Source: Spongiibacter thalassae
GTDB lineage: Bacteria; Pseudomonadota; Gammaproteobacteria; Pseudomonadales; Spongiibacteraceae
Assembly: GCF_012272835.1 (NCBI RefSeq)
Contig: NZ_JAAWWK010000002.1
Coordinates: 275,357 to 339,356, forward strand
Direction of reading: 5' to 3'
DNA: 64,000 nucleotides
The position numbers and the translations under genes are program-made. The first letter of the stretch is position 1, and every line of letters begins with the position of its first letter. The notes beneath the pieces are model-generated. The model had not been told where the DNA came from and did not search any database. It saw only the letters and a program-made list of their open reading frames with translations. This document shows positions 34,845 to 44,376 of the stretch, one piece after another.

Positions 34845-35645
34845 ATGGATATATTGCAGGCTGTCATTCTCGCTGCGATTCAGGGGCTGACCGAGTTTTT
34901 GCCGGTGTCCAGCTCCGGGCACCTGGTGCTGCCTCAGGCATTGCTGGGTTGGGAAGATCAGGGCTTGGCCTTCGATGTTGCGGTACATGTGGGGTCGTTG
35001 ATGGCGGTGCTTTGGTACTTCCGTCGCGATGTCGAAAACCTGGTGACGGCCTGGTCGATGAGTGTGTTTCGCGGACAGAAAACCGCCGACAGCCGCATTG
35101 CCTGGATGGTCATTGTGGCCACCATTCCGGCAATTGTCGCTGGGCTGTTGTTTAACGATTTTATCGAATTGCACCTGCGCAACGGTATGGTGTTGGCGAC
35201 CACAACACTGGTGTTCGGTGTGATTCTGGGCATTGCCGACAGGGTATCGAACCCACATCGCCGTATTGAAGACATCGGCCTGCGCATTGCCTTGCTGGTG
35301 GGGCTGGCCCAGGCGCTTGCGTTGGTGCCTGGCACCTCGCGCTCGGGGATTACCATTACCGTGGCGCTGTTACTTGGCCTGGGTCGCAGCGACGCCGCAC
35401 GCTTCTCCTTCTACTTGTCCATGCCGATTATTGCGGCTGCAGGTGGTTATAAACTGCTTGAGCTGTTGCAAGGCGGTAGCACCGGTGAATGGCTGCCGCT
35501 GGGCATTGGTATTCTGGTGTCTGCGGTGACGGCCTACGCCTGTATTCACTGGTTTATGGGCTGGGTCGAGCGAATCGGTATGCTGCCTTTTGCCATTTAC
35601 CGGGTTGTGCTGGCCCTGATTATTTACGCTGTGGTGTTGAGTTGA
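34845..35645 (+). CDS. uppP: undecaprenyl-diphosphatase
   Basis: An integral-membrane phosphatase (BacA/UppP) that recycles undecaprenyl diphosphate for peptidoglycan synthesis and can confer bacitracin tolerance. The 266-residue protein has about eight membrane helices and both signature motifs: GLTEFLPVSSSGH near the N terminus and PGTSRSGITI in the second half. AAGGAAGTGAG precedes the ATG; a GTG three codons upstream (34836) is less likely. It is in an operon with tsaB. Confidence 0.95.
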   Translation: MDILQAVILAAIQGLTEFLPVSSSGHLVLPQALLGWEDQGLAFDVAVHVGSLMAVLWYFRRDVENLVTAWSMSVFRGQKTADSRIAWMVIVATIPAIVAGLLFNDFIELHLRNGMVLATTTLVFGVILGIADRVSNPHRRIEDIGLRIALLVGLAQALALVPGTSRSGITITVALLLGLGRSDAARFSFYLSMPIIAAAGGYKLLELLQGGSTGEWLPLGIGILVSAVTAYACIHWFMGWVERIGMLPFAIYRVVLALIIYAVVLS

Positions 35646-35676
35646 CGGCGCTTGTCGTCATTTCGGGGGGGCGCAA

Positions 35677-36555
35677 ATGAAGGTGGCATTTCTGGGGCTG
35701 GGTGTTATGGGCTATCCCATGGCGGGTCACCTCTATAACGCCGGTCTGGACGTAAAGGTATATAACCGCAGCGCGGCGAAGGCGAATCGTTGGCAGGGTG
35801 AATTTGCTGAGCTCGCCGAGGCGAGTGTTAAAGAGGCGGTTGTGGATCGCGATTGTGTGGCGCTGTGTTTAGGGGCCGACGAAGATGTGCGGACGGTGCT
35901 CACCGGCCCCGATGGTGTATTTGCCGCGATGCCAGCGGGTGGCATTGTCATAGACCATTCAACTACCTCTGCCGAACTCGCCCGGGACATGGCGGCTGCA
36001 GCAAAGGAATGCGGCCTGCATTTTATTGACGCGCCGGTGTCCGGTGGCCAGGCCGGTGCCGAAGCCGGAAAATTAACGGTGATGATGGGCGGCGATGCGG
36101 CGGCCTGCGCCGCGGTCGAGCCTGTACTGGCCTGTTACGCCGCACGCTTTCGTCGCCTGGGCGATAGCGGTGACGGACAGTTGGCCAAAATGGTCAACCA
36201 GATCTGTATTGCCGGGCTGCTGCAGGGGTTGGCAGAGGGGCTGAACTTTGGCCAGCAAGCCGGTCTGGATATGGATGCGGTGGTGGATGTGATCAGCGCC
36301 GGTGCCGCCCAGTCATGGCAAATGGAAAATCGCGCTGGCACCATGTTGAAGGGCGAGTTTGATTTTGGCTTCGCCGTGGACTGGATGCGCAAGGATTTGT
36401 CCTACGTGCTTGATGAGGCGCGCCGGCAGGGCAGTAGCTTGCCAGTGACCGCCCTGGTCGATCAGTACTATGCCCAGGTGCAGGCCCTCGGGGGTGGGCG
36501 CAAGGATACCTCAAGTCTGCTGTTGGCGTTGCAGGCATCGCAGGGTAAAAAATAA
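35677..36555 (+). CDS. NAD(P)-dependent beta-hydroxyacid dehydrogenase
   Basis: A 292-residue member of the 3-hydroxyisobutyrate/tartronate semialdehyde reductase family. The cofactor motif FLGLGVMGYPMAGHL is at the N terminus, followed by the substrate-binding DAPVSGGQAGAEAGKL and the catalytic lysine in GQLAKMVNQ. The second, all-helical domain is complete. Substrate assignment (3-hydroxyisobutyrate, glyoxylate/succinic semialdehyde or similar) cannot be decided from sequence. It lies 31 bp after uppP and may be co-transcribed with it. Confidence 0.87.
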   Translation: MKVAFLGLGVMGYPMAGHLYNAGLDVKVYNRSAAKANRWQGEFAELAEASVKEAVVDRDCVALCLGADEDVRTVLTGPDGVFAAMPAGGIVIDHSTTSAELARDMAAAAKECGLHFIDAPVSGGQAGAEAGKLTVMMGGDAAACAAVEPVLACYAARFRRLGDSGDGQLAKMVNQICIAGLLQGLAEGLNFGQQAGLDMDAVVDVISAGAAQSWQMENRAGTMLKGEFDFGFAVDWMRKDLSYVLDEARRQGSSLPVTALVDQYYAQVQALGGGRKDTSSLLLALQASQGKK

Positions 36556-36680
36556 AGTCTGCCTAATGGATGTTCTCGAATGGAACTGAGCATAGCCAGA
36601 CCGTCTACCACGCGCTGCCGAGACGGTGAACGCGCCGTTATAAACCAGCCGTTGTTAAATAAAGGTGTTGTGACATCACT

Positions 36681-37961
36681 ATGAAAGTTGAGGAATTTAA
36701 TAACGGACTGCTGGATTTTCTGGATAGCAGTCCTACCCCCTTCCATGCCACCGCCGCTATGGTTAAAGCGTTGACCGCGGCAGGTTTTCAGTCGCTTAGT
36801 GAGGGTGAGGAATGGTCGCTGGTGCCCGGCGAAGGCTATTTCGTGACCCGCAATGATTCATCGATAGTGGCCTTTCGTTGCGGCGATGTGGACGTGGCTG
36901 AGAGCGGCTGGCGCATGGCCGGAGCCCATACCGATAGCCCCTGTTTGAAGGTCAATCCCAATCCGGTATTGCACCGCAAGGGCTATTTTCAGCTCGGTGT
37001 GGAGGTCTACGGCGGCGCATTGCTTAACCCCTGGTTCGATCGCGATTTGGGTATGGCGGGGCGGGTCAGCTATCGCAATACGGCAGGCCGGGTGGTCAGC
37101 GCGCTGGTAGACAGCGGTCGCGCGATTGCCAGCATTCCGAGCCTGGCCATTCATTTGGATCGCGAAGCCAATAATAATCGCACGGTAAACCCGCAAACGG
37201 ATTTGCCGGTGTTGTTGGGCTGTGCAGAAAATACACCGGACTTCACTGCGCTGCTTGTCGACATGCTCTCCGAGGAGGGTGTTGACGATGTCGATGCGGT
37301 ACTGGATTACGAACTCAGCTTTTACGATTGCCAGTGCGCCGCCTTGATCGGTTTGCACGGTGAGTTTATCGCCAGCGCCCGCCTTGATAATCTACTGTCC
37401 TGTTATATTGGTCTGCAGGCGTTGTTGGAGGCGCCCGCTGACGAGCACTCCGTGCTGGTGTGCAACGATCACGAGGAAGTGGGAAGCATGTCCTCCAGTG
37501 GCGCCCAGGGGCCAATGCTGGAGTCCGTGCTACGCCGAATAGCGGGGAGTGAAACTACCTGGCAGCGGGCAATCTCCCGCTCGTTGATGATCTCCGCAGA
37601 CAACGCTCACGGCGTCCACCCGAATTTCAGCGACCGCCACGATGCCAATCACGGCCCCCTGTTGAATCAAGGTGCGGTGATCAAAATCAACGTGAACCAA
37701 CGCTATGCCACCAACAGCGAAACCAGTGCTATGTTTCGCGATCTGTGCGCTCGGGCAGGGCAGCCGGTGCAAAGTTTCGTGGTGCGCAGTGATATGGCCT
37801 GTGGCAGCACCATCGGCCCGATTACCGCATCGGCGCTGGGTGTCCCCACGCTGGATGTCGGCGTGCCGACCTTTGCCATGCACTCCATTCGCGAATTGGC
37901 CGGTCGTGACGACGCCTACGGCTTGAGTCGTGTGCTGTCGGTATTTTATCGGCGGGATTAG
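36681..37961 (+). CDS. apeB: M18 family aminopeptidase
   Basis: A cytosolic zinc aminopeptidase of the M18 (aspartyl/probable aminopeptidase 2) family, which removes N-terminal residues from peptides. The 426-residue protein has the metal-binding blocks [31 protein letters not shown] and [12 protein letters not shown], and the conserved [10 protein letters not shown]. The length matches the Pseudomonas ApeB type (about 429). The symbol follows that group; substrate preference is not known. A REP array begins 21 bp after its stop. Confidence 0.92.
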   Translation: MKVEEFNNGLLDFLDSSPTPFHATAAMVKALTAAGFQSLSEGEEWSLVPGEGYFVTRNDSSIVAFRCGDVDVAESGWRMAGAHTDSPCLKVNPNPVLHRKGYFQLGVEVYGGALLNPWFDRDLGMAGRVSYRNTAGRVVSALVDSGRAIASIPSLAIHLDREANNNRTVNPQTDLPVLLGCAENTPDFTALLVDMLSEEGVDDVDAVLDYELSFYDCQCAALIGLHGEFIASARLDNLLSCYIGLQALLEAPADEHSVLVCNDHEEVGSMSSSGAQGPMLESVLRRIAGSETTWQRAISRSLMISADNAHGVHPNFSDRHDANHGPLLNQGAVIKINVNQRYATNSETSAMFRDLCARAGQPVQSFVVRSDMACGSTIGPITASALGVPTLDVGVPTFAMHSIRELAGRDDAYGLSRVLSVFYRRD

Positions 37962-37982
37962 CTGGGCGGAGTTGGCTGAACC

Positions 37983-38529
37983 GTTCGCGGGCAGGGCCCG
38001 CTCCCACACCAGTGCTCACCCTTTGTGGGAGCGAGGCTTCCTCGCGAAAACACCGCGGGCTGGATGAGTAGCCTAACAGCTCGCGAGCAGGGCCCGCTCC
38101 CACACCAGTGTTCACCCTCTGTGGGAGCGAGGCTTCCTCGCGAAAACACCGCGGGCTGGATGAGTAGCCTAACAGCTCGCGGACAGGGTCCGCTCCCACA
38201 CCAGTGTTCACCCTCTGTCGGAGTGAGTCTTCCTCGCGAAAACACCACGGGTTGGATGAGTGGCCTAACAGCTCGCGGGCAGGGCCCGCTCCCACACCAG
38301 TGTTCACCCTTTGTGGGAGCGAGGCTTCCTCGCGAAAACACTGCGGGTTGGATGAGTGGCCTAACAGCTCACGGGCGGGGCCCGCTCCCACACCAGTGTT
38401 CACTCTCTGTGGGAGCGAGGCTTCCTCGCGAAAACACCACGGGTTGGATGAGCGGCCTAACAGCTCGCGGACAGGCCCCACTCCCACATTTGTGTTCATC
38501 CCCTGTGGGAGCGGGCCCTGCCCGCGAAC
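37983..38529. repeat. tandem 96-bp REP/BIME array
   Basis: Five full 96-bp units (starting at 37983, 38079, 38175, 38271 and 38367) and a partial sixth (38463-38529). Each unit holds two oppositely oriented REP palindromes: a TCGCGGGCAGGGCCCGCTCCCAC type and a GTGGGAGCGAGGCTTCCTCGCGAA type. The array is framed by a perfect 25-bp inverted repeat, 37983-38007 against 38505-38529. Because 96 is a multiple of three, it stays open in several frames, but it is not protein-coding. Confidence 0.93.
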
Positions 38530-38535
38530 CCTTTC

Positions 38536-39324
38536 TCAGCCCTTGAAGGTGGGCTTGCGTTTTTCGGCGAAGGCGCTAATTCCCTCTTGCCCGTCGCGGG
38601 TCGCTCCGCAGTAGGCGATGCCGCGGCTTTCCAGTTCCAGCTGGGTTTCAAGGCTGTTGGAGTAGGTGGTCAGCAGCAATTCCTTGGTCCGACCATAGGC
38701 CTCGGTGGGGCCAGCGGCCATCTGGGCGGCCAGTTTTTCAGCTTCCACGGTCAATTCATCGGCGGGTACGACTCGCGTTACCAGTCCCCAGTCCAGCGCT
38801 TCCTGGGCGCTGAGCACGCGGTTGGTGTAATACAGCTCCTGGGCGCGGCGCAAGCCAACTAACTTGGGTAGTAGGTGCGTGGAGCTGCCATCCGGGCTGA
38901 CGCCCAGCGCGGTATAAGCAGAGGTGAACTTGGCCTTGTCGGAACACAGCACAACATCGCCGCTGATGGCCAGGCTGAATCCGGCGCCGGCGCAGGTGCC
39001 GTTCACTGCGACGATCAACGGTGCCCGCATGCGCGCAAAGCGGCTGTTGGCGGCGTGGAGGTTGCCGGTGATTTCCTTGAGCAGCACGTCAATGCCGGCG
39101 CCCGCGCTGTGGAAACTGGCGACATCGCCGCCGGCGCAGAACATTTTTCCGCTGGCGGTGAGCACTACCGCGCGAATGTCCTTGTCGGTATCACAGATAA
39201 TGGCGGCTTTCATCAGCTCCTGAGCCATTTGCAGGTCAACGCTGTGTGCCGCATCCGGACGATTCAGGGTGATAGTGGCGATGCCGTTACTTTTTTCAAA
39301 ACTGATACTTTCAAATTGACTCAT
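38536..39324 (-). CDS. enoyl-CoA hydratase/isomerase family protein
   Basis: A 262-residue crotonase-fold protein. The oxyanion-hole segments are MFCAGGDVASF and GTCAGAGFSLAISGD. In the place of the two catalytic glutamates of hydratases there is ALGVSPDGSSTHLLPKLVG. The single acidic residue in SPDG recalls PaaG-type enoyl-CoA isomerases. A delta3-delta2 isomerase-like reaction is therefore more likely than hydration, but this needs structural alignment. The gene ends 7 bp from the REP array and is transcribed towards it. Confidence 0.87.
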   Translation of the reverse strand: MSQFESISFEKSNGIATITLNRPDAAHSVDLQMAQELMKAAIICDTDKDIRAVVLTASGKMFCAGGDVASFHSAGAGIDVLLKEITGNLHAANSRFARMRAPLIVAVNGTCAGAGFSLAISGDVVLCSDKAKFTSAYTALGVSPDGSSTHLLPKLVGLRRAQELYYTNRVLSAQEALDWGLVTRVVPADELTVEAEKLAAQMAAGPTEAYGRTKELLLTTYSNSLETQLELESRGIAYCGATRDGQEGISAFAEKRKPTFKG

Positions 39325-39436
39325 GAGTCCCCGGGCCTGTTCAATACGTTGTTTTTGGTGGTCGAGAGAGTAGAGCAGGCCTGTGCCGGGGTCAATGCAG
39401 GGGGCTGCCGAGCCAGGTCGTGTAAACGGAGGGTGT

Positions 39437-40552
39437 GTGCGTATTTTGCTGTTGTCGGCCTATCATGCGGCCAGCCACGCTCTGTGGGCCGAGGGCCTGA
39501 TAAGGGCCTTGCCTGAGCACGACTGGACGCTGCTCACCTTGCCGCCGCGCTATTTTCGCTGGCGTGTACGTGGCAACAGCCTGAGTTGGGCACTGATGGA
39601 AAAAGCGACCCTTGAGGCGGATTACGACCTGCTGTTGGCAACATCGATGACGGACCTATCGGCTTTGCGGGGCCTGTGCCCGGCCCTGTGCGCTTTACCC
39701 ACGGTGTTGTACTTCCACGAAAACCAGTTCGCCTATCCCGACAGCGGTCGCCAGTTTGACAGTGTGGAACCGCAGATGCTGTCGGTATACAGCGCGTTGG
39801 CCGCGGACCAGCTGGTGTTCAACAGTGAATACAATCGCACAACCTTTCTTGCGGGCGCTGAAAAGCTGCTGAAGAAGATGCCGGATTTTTGCCCGGTGGA
39901 AGCGGTGATGCGATGCTTCTCCTCGTCGAGTTTGCTGCCGGTGGGCATCGACTTATGGCCGGCACCGGAGCCGCGGAGCAGTAGCGGGCGGCTGCACATA
40001 GTGTGGAATCACCGCTGGGAATACGACAAAGGCCCGGAGCGCCTGTTGGCTATAGTGTCGGCTTGCGATGCGGCGGGGGTGGAGCTTGACCTGAGTATTG
40101 TTGGCCAGCAGTTTCGTCAACAACCTCGAGAATTTGCGGAGATTGAAAGGGTGCTGGCAGGCAGTGCCTGTCTTGCGCTCCGCCATTGGGGGTTTGTCGA
40201 AAGTGGTGATGACTACAGAAATCTGCTTGCCAGTGCGGATGTAGTGCTGTCTACCGCAATACATGATTTTCAGGGGTTGGCGGTGCTGGAGGCGGTGGCG
40301 GCGGGCTGTCGCCCTCTGGTGCCGAGGCGTTTATGTTATCCCGAGTGGTTTAGCGGTGACTACTTTTACGCTGATAAGGGCAGCGATATCGAGGGTGAAG
40401 GTCGGGCAGTTGCTGCCGAGGTGCAGCGTTTGATACGGCTGAAGCGGCAAGGTGAACTGGTTGTTCCCGACATTGGTAAACTGGCGTGGTCGTCGCTGGC
40501 ACCCCGGTACAGCGAGATGTTTTCGCGGCGACTTGCCGAGGCGCGACAGTAA
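39437..40552 (+). CDS. putative tRNA-queuosine alpha-mannosyltransferase (DUF3524 glycosyltransferase)
   Basis: A 371-residue GT4-like glycosyltransferase. The N-terminal half matches the DUF3524 type (RILLLSAYHAASHALWAEGL, YFHENQFAYPDS, and VFNSEYNRTTFL), and the C-terminal half has a nucleotide-sugar domain (IVWNHRWEYDKGPERLL, STAIHDFQGLAVLEAVAAGC). The eukaryotic member of this family mannosylates queuosine in tRNA-Asp. That role here is inferred, supported by queA and tgt about 5 kb downstream. The GTG start at 39437 is preceded by GGAGG; a longer frame from 39383 is possible. It is divergent from the isomerase-like gene. Confidence 0.78.
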   Translation: MRILLLSAYHAASHALWAEGLIRALPEHDWTLLTLPPRYFRWRVRGNSLSWALMEKATLEADYDLLLATSMTDLSALRGLCPALCALPTVLYFHENQFAYPDSGRQFDSVEPQMLSVYSALAADQLVFNSEYNRTTFLAGAEKLLKKMPDFCPVEAVMRCFSSSSLLPVGIDLWPAPEPRSSSGRLHIVWNHRWEYDKGPERLLAIVSACDAAGVELDLSIVGQQFRQQPREFAEIERVLAGSACLALRHWGFVESGDDYRNLLASADVVLSTAIHDFQGLAVLEAVAAGCRPLVPRRLCYPEWFSGDYFYADKGSDIEGEGRAVAAEVQRLIRLKRQGELVVPDIGKLAWSSLAPRYSEMFSRRLAEARQ

Positions 40553-40619
40553 CGGTGACAGCCTCGGGGTGAGTCAGTATCATAAGCGCCCTTGAATACC
40601 CGCTGGACAGGACATTACC

Positions 40620-41639
40620 GTGACGGACACTTTGGCAAAACCCCGCGTGCTTACGGGCATCACTACCACCGGCACCCCCCACCTGGGCAACTACGTCGGT
40701 GCCATTCGTCCGGCAATCGCCGAGAGCCTTTCCAATGACCAGGACAGTTTTTTCTTTCTGGCGGACTACCACGCCTTAATCAAGTGTCAGGACCCTGCTG
40801 CGGTACATCAGTCCGCGCGGGAAATTGCCGCCACCTGGCTGGCCCTGGGGCTGGATACCGATCGCTGCACCTTTTATCGCCAGTCAGATGTGCCGGAAAT
40901 CACCGAGCTGACCTGGGTGCTCAACTGTATCTGCGCGAAGGGACTGATGAATCGCTCCCACGCTTACAAGGCGGCGGTGCAGGACAACGAGGAGAAGTCT
41001 GAAGATGCCGATTTTGGCGTGACAATGGGACTTTTTTCCTACCCGGTACTGATGGCGGCGGACATCCTGATGTTCAACGCCCAGCGTGTGCCGGTGGGGC
41101 GTGATCAGATTCAGCATATTGAGATGGCGCGGGATATGGCTCAGCGCTTCAATCATATCTACGGTGATACTTTCAGCCTGCCAGAGGCGGTGGTTGATGA
41201 GAATATTGCACTGCTCAATGGTCTTGACGGCCGCAAGATGAGCAAGAGCTATGGCAACACGATTCCGCTGTTTCTGGGTGAAAAACAGCTCAAAAAACAT
41301 ATCAACAAAATCAAAACCAATCTGTTGGAGCCGGGCGAGCCGAAGGACCCGGATACCTCAACGGTATTCCAGATCTGGACGGCCTTTGCCACTCCCGAGC
41401 AAACCGCCGATATGCGGTCGCAGTTTGAACAGGGTATTGCCTGGGGCGAAGCCAAGAAGGCATTGTTTGAACTGATAAACAGCGAAGTGGCCGAGGCGCG
41501 CACGCGTTATAACGAAATTCTCGAAGACGGCGCTTATCTGGATGCCGAGCTGAAAAAGGGAGCGGAGAAGGCTCGTGCCCATGCGGCACCCATGCTGGCC
41601 AAGGTACGTTCTGCGGTGGGCTTGGCGAAATTTGGTTAA
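40620..41639 (+). CDS. trpS: tryptophan--tRNA ligase
   Basis: A class I aminoacyl-tRNA synthetase that charges tRNA-Trp. The 339-residue protein has the HIGH-type motif TPHLGNY (near residue 20) and the KMSKS signature in [11 protein letters not shown] (near residue 205), with the expected length of the bacterial form. The start is GTG at 40620. It is 67 bp downstream of the mannosyltransferase-like gene, probably with its own or a shared promoter. Confidence 0.97.
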   Translation: MTDTLAKPRVLTGITTTGTPHLGNYVGAIRPAIAESLSNDQDSFFFLADYHALIKCQDPAAVHQSAREIAATWLALGLDTDRCTFYRQSDVPEITELTWVLNCICAKGLMNRSHAYKAAVQDNEEKSEDADFGVTMGLFSYPVLMAADILMFNAQRVPVGRDQIQHIEMARDMAQRFNHIYGDTFSLPEAVVDENIALLNGLDGRKMSKSYGNTIPLFLGEKQLKKHINKIKTNLLEPGEPKDPDTSTVFQIWTAFATPEQTADMRSQFEQGIAWGEAKKALFELINSEVAEARTRYNEILEDGAYLDAELKKGAEKARAHAAPMLAKVRSAVGLAKFG

Positions 41640-41683
41640 CTAGTCAAAGGTGTGTTTCGCTGCATATTGGTGACGGCGAATAG

Positions 41684-41968
41684 TTAGAAGTTCGCGCTCA
41701 GCGACAGGCCGCTGACATCCAATGTGATATTCAAACGGCGTTGTTTGCCCAGTTGCAGTCTTAAGGTGGTCGCGCCTGCTTTCAGTGTTGAAGGGGTCGC
41801 CAGATGGTCGTTCTCGGCGACAGGCAGGCGGAGATCAATGCCGTGGCCCAGAACGGTTTGGTGGGGCGCTGCCAGCGCTGTGCCGGAAAAGTCATTGCCG
41901 GATTGCGCAAAGCTGCTCAAAGAGGTAACGGTGGTCAGTAATCCGATGATGAGGGTGACGATTTTCAT
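41684..41968 (-). CDS. small hypothetical exported protein
   Basis: A 94-residue protein with a clear signal peptide (about 1-21: MKIVTLIIGLL, cleavage near SSFAQS). The mature part is about 73 residues, rich in Leu, Thr and Ala, with a C-terminal pattern of alternating hydrophobics (RRLNITLDVSGLSLSANF) that suggests beta strands. No family was recognised. It lies 44 bp from the trpS end, on the opposite strand, and 338 bp downstream of the second TonB receptor in the same direction. Confidence 0.55.
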   Translation of the reverse strand: MKIVTLIIGLLTTVTSLSSFAQSGNDFSGTALAAPHQTVLGHGIDLRLPVAENDHLATPSTLKAGATTLRLQLGKQRRLNITLDVSGLSLSANF

Positions 41969-42306
41969 TATAGTTGCCCCGCATGTCCCGTTGGCTTGGA
42001 ATAACTATAACGAAAAAAGTTAGCGGCAAAACCGCCGTTGTCTGCAAACGCGATGGCGGTCACGCAATATCGCTGAAAAGTCCCTTTATCTACGTATTTA
42101 TACCTACTGTTTTGCGCTGTGCCAGGTGGAGTTGCGCGCTTGCCGCCGTCGTCTTGTTGGGATAAAACGAGCTGCCTCAGCGGCGTTTCTGCTGAAGAGT
42201 GAGAGGCGGCAGTGCAGGTGGTTGGGCAGAAGGAGGTGCGTGGCGGCTCTGGCGGCTGAGAGTAACAGGCCGGGCCTTGGCCCCGCCTGTGTACTCTGTA
42301 ATAAAG
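41969..42306. other. intergenic region between TonB receptor and small exported protein
   Basis: About 340 bp without a supported gene. It holds the long hairpin at 42259-42297 directly downstream of the TonB receptor. The remainder should include the promoter of the small minus-strand gene, but no clear -35/-10 pair was seen. Confidence 0.4.
42259..42297 (-). terminator. long hairpin downstream of second TonB receptor
   Basis: AGAGTA plus ACAGGCCGGGCC (42259-42276) pairs with GGCCCCGCCTGT plus TACTCT (42279-42297), with one mismatch and one bulged base. It starts 10 bp after the receptor stop on the minus strand. No T-run follows in the minus-strand direction, so termination may be factor-dependent. 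Confidence 0.5.
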
Positions 42307-44376
42307 CTAAAACTTGACGCCCAGCTCGACAAGTATGCTGCGCGGCGTACCAATAAAGTAGCGGTAGTTGCCAAAGGCGTAGTCGGCCCGGTCGGCGTAG
42401 TCGATGTCTGCGGCATTGTGCACACGAACAACGCTGTAAACCTGGTCGCCATAGTCCTGATGCCAGCGAAGATTCACCAGAGTGTGGCCCGGGTAGGTGA
42501 AGCTGTTGCTTGCCTCCAGGTAATACTCGTCTTGATGGCTGGCCTCAAGCACCAGTTTGGTGGCGCTGAAGGGGCGCCATTCCAGTTGTGTTGCGGCGAG
42601 CAGGCGGGGGGCGGTGTCCAATTCATTGCCCTCGTTGCTTACGGCGTCGTTACCGAACTGATGCTTGGCGTAGCTACCCTGCATACGCCATAGCAGTTTT
42701 TCGTGGAGCGACCAGACAATGGCCAGTTCAGCACCGCGGCTGATAGTCTGGCTGCCGTTGATATAGCGACGCTGGCTGTCCTGAATAATCACGTCGTCCT
42801 TGTGCAACCAATAGAGGGCCGCGTCGTAGCTGAACCGACGCCATTCACCCACTAAACCTAGCTCCGCGGAGTTCATCGCCTCCTCTTCAACATCGGAGCT
42901 CAGCTGCTGGGATTGCAGCCGATACAGCTCGCTGGCCTGGGGGGCACGGAAGCCGTGGGCCAGTTTGAGGTTCAGGGCGTGATGTTCATTCATCTGCCTC
43001 TGCAACCCGGTCTGGAATGACCAGTTTCTGAATCGTGCAGAACCATCTTCGGGGCGGGCGTAGCGGCAGGGCGTAGCGGTGGCCGGGGTGCCGGTTGTGC
43101 ACGGTGTGCCGTCGTCCCGTGTGTTGCCGCTAATCATTCTGTTGTCGTAGTCGTAAAACTGGATGTCGTAGCGGGCACCAAAACTGAAGCTGGTTTTACG
43201 GTTGATTTGGTAGTCTGCGCCAACAAACCAGGCAAAGTACTTGGCATCCACTTCGTAGTCATAGTGCTTGCCAGTGGGGAATACGCCGAGATCGGGGTTG
43301 CTTTGGGTTTCCTTCAAGTAGGCTTGGGTCAGCTCCATATCGAAGCCGTTGTGCAGGGTTAAGGCGTCGCTGTTTTGTTGGTAGAAGGCGGACTGCACCC
43401 CGACACTGCGCTCGCCATTTTCCTCCGTGGGAGTCCCGCGGAGGAAGTGCTGCAAAAATGCCATGTCGGTATAGCGGAGGTAAGGCGTCACCACGAAATG
43501 GCTGTCCTGGGTGCCGTCGCGGCTAAAGCGGCTATAGGCGCGCACGCTATCGCTGTTGCGATAGGCTTCCGGGTTGGGATTTTCGCGCTTGCGTGTGGAG
43601 TCTTTATAAGCGTCTTCGCCCAACACATAGCCTGCGGTTTCCTGCTCGAGGTGGGCACCACTGAGCAGTGATTGCACTGTCCACACGCTGCCGGCATAGT
43701 CGTGGCGCAAAGACAGTTTTTGCTGGTCGTAGCCGGAGTCGTCCTTATAGCCACCATCGTGCTCGCCATGGGCACTGATGCGGAAGCCGTGAGCGCCGAG
43801 GGTATTGCTGGTGGTGAGTTTTAGGCGGCTGTAATCATTGGCGCCTGCCTCGGCGGCAATGCGGGTTTCCGCCTGTTCAGACGGCGCGGCGCTGATCACA
43901 TTGACAACGCCGTTCAGGGCATTGGAACCGTGCACTGCAGTACCGGCGCCGCGAATCACCTCTATACGACCCGCCTGTTCAGTGTTGGCGTCGAATAACT
44001 GATTGACGTTGCAAAAGCCGGGTGCGCGCAGGGGGATGCCATCTTCCGCCATATAAAACGCACCGCAACTTCCCGCGCCGGTCAATACTCCCGAGCGAAT
44101 GGCGGTGAGGTGCTCCTGTCCGTTGCCGCGGCTGATCCACACCCCGGGGACGCGGCTGAGCAGCTCACTGATGTGGGTGTGCGAGACCTCTTCGATTTCC
44201 TCACCGGGAATAATGCTCAAGGACAAACCGAGGTCGGCGTGGTCGCGGGCGATTCGGCTGGCGGTTACCGACACCGTCTCCAGTGCGGGCGAGCCCGTAT
44301 CGCTGTCTTCGGCCGTAACTTGCCCCGCTACCACCGCCAGAGCGATAGCGCCGAATTGCCTCCCCAGATTTTTCAT
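42307..44376 (-). CDS. TonB-dependent outer-membrane receptor
   Basis: A 689-residue receptor with a signal peptide (about 1-22, ending GQVTA), a plug domain (LETVSVTASRIA; SRVPGVWISRGNG; RIEVIRGAGTAVHGSNALNGVVNVI) and a beta barrel ending in a typical aromatic C terminus (ILVELGVKF). It is a different branch from the 799-residue receptor and closer to the metal/vitamin/siderophore type. Cysteine-containing plug loops (GAGSCGAFYM, APGFCNVNQ) are notable. I see no cobalamin riboswitch and no Fur box was recognised upstream. The substrate is unknown. Confidence 0.9.
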   Translation of the reverse strand: MKNLGRQFGAIALAVVAGQVTAEDSDTGSPALETVSVTASRIARDHADLGLSLSIIPGEEIEEVSHTHISELLSRVPGVWISRGNGQEHLTAIRSGVLTGAGSCGAFYMAEDGIPLRAPGFCNVNQLFDANTEQAGRIEVIRGAGTAVHGSNALNGVVNVISAAPSEQAETRIAAEAGANDYSRLKLTTSNTLGAHGFRISAHGEHDGGYKDDSGYDQQKLSLRHDYAGSVWTVQSLLSGAHLEQETAGYVLGEDAYKDSTRKRENPNPEAYRNSDSVRAYSRFSRDGTQDSHFVVTPYLRYTDMAFLQHFLRGTPTEENGERSVGVQSAFYQQNSDALTLHNGFDMELTQAYLKETQSNPDLGVFPTGKHYDYEVDAKYFAWFVGADYQINRKTSFSFGARYDIQFYDYDNRMISGNTRDDGTPCTTGTPATATPCRYARPEDGSARFRNWSFQTGLQRQMNEHHALNLKLAHGFRAPQASELYRLQSQQLSSDVEEEAMNSAELGLVGEWRRFSYDAALYWLHKDDVIIQDSQRRYINGSQTISRGAELAIVWSLHEKLLWRMQGSYAKHQFGNDAVSNEGNELDTAPRLLAATQLEWRPFSATKLVLEASHQDEYYLEASNSFTYPGHTLVNLRWHQDYGDQVYSVVRVHNAADIDYADRADYAFGNYRYFIGTPRSILVELGVKF

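Noticed and set aside
37983..38529. 96-bp repeats as a CRISPR array
   Set aside because: The whole 96-bp unit is repeated, so there are no unique spacers, and the unit contains REP palindromes.
37822..38614. Several long open frames on both strands across the 96-bp repeats (up to 225 codons)
   Set aside because: The repeat unit is a multiple of three and lacks stops in some frames, so long frames arise automatically. The peptide is purely repetitive, and the DNA is explained by REP palindromes.
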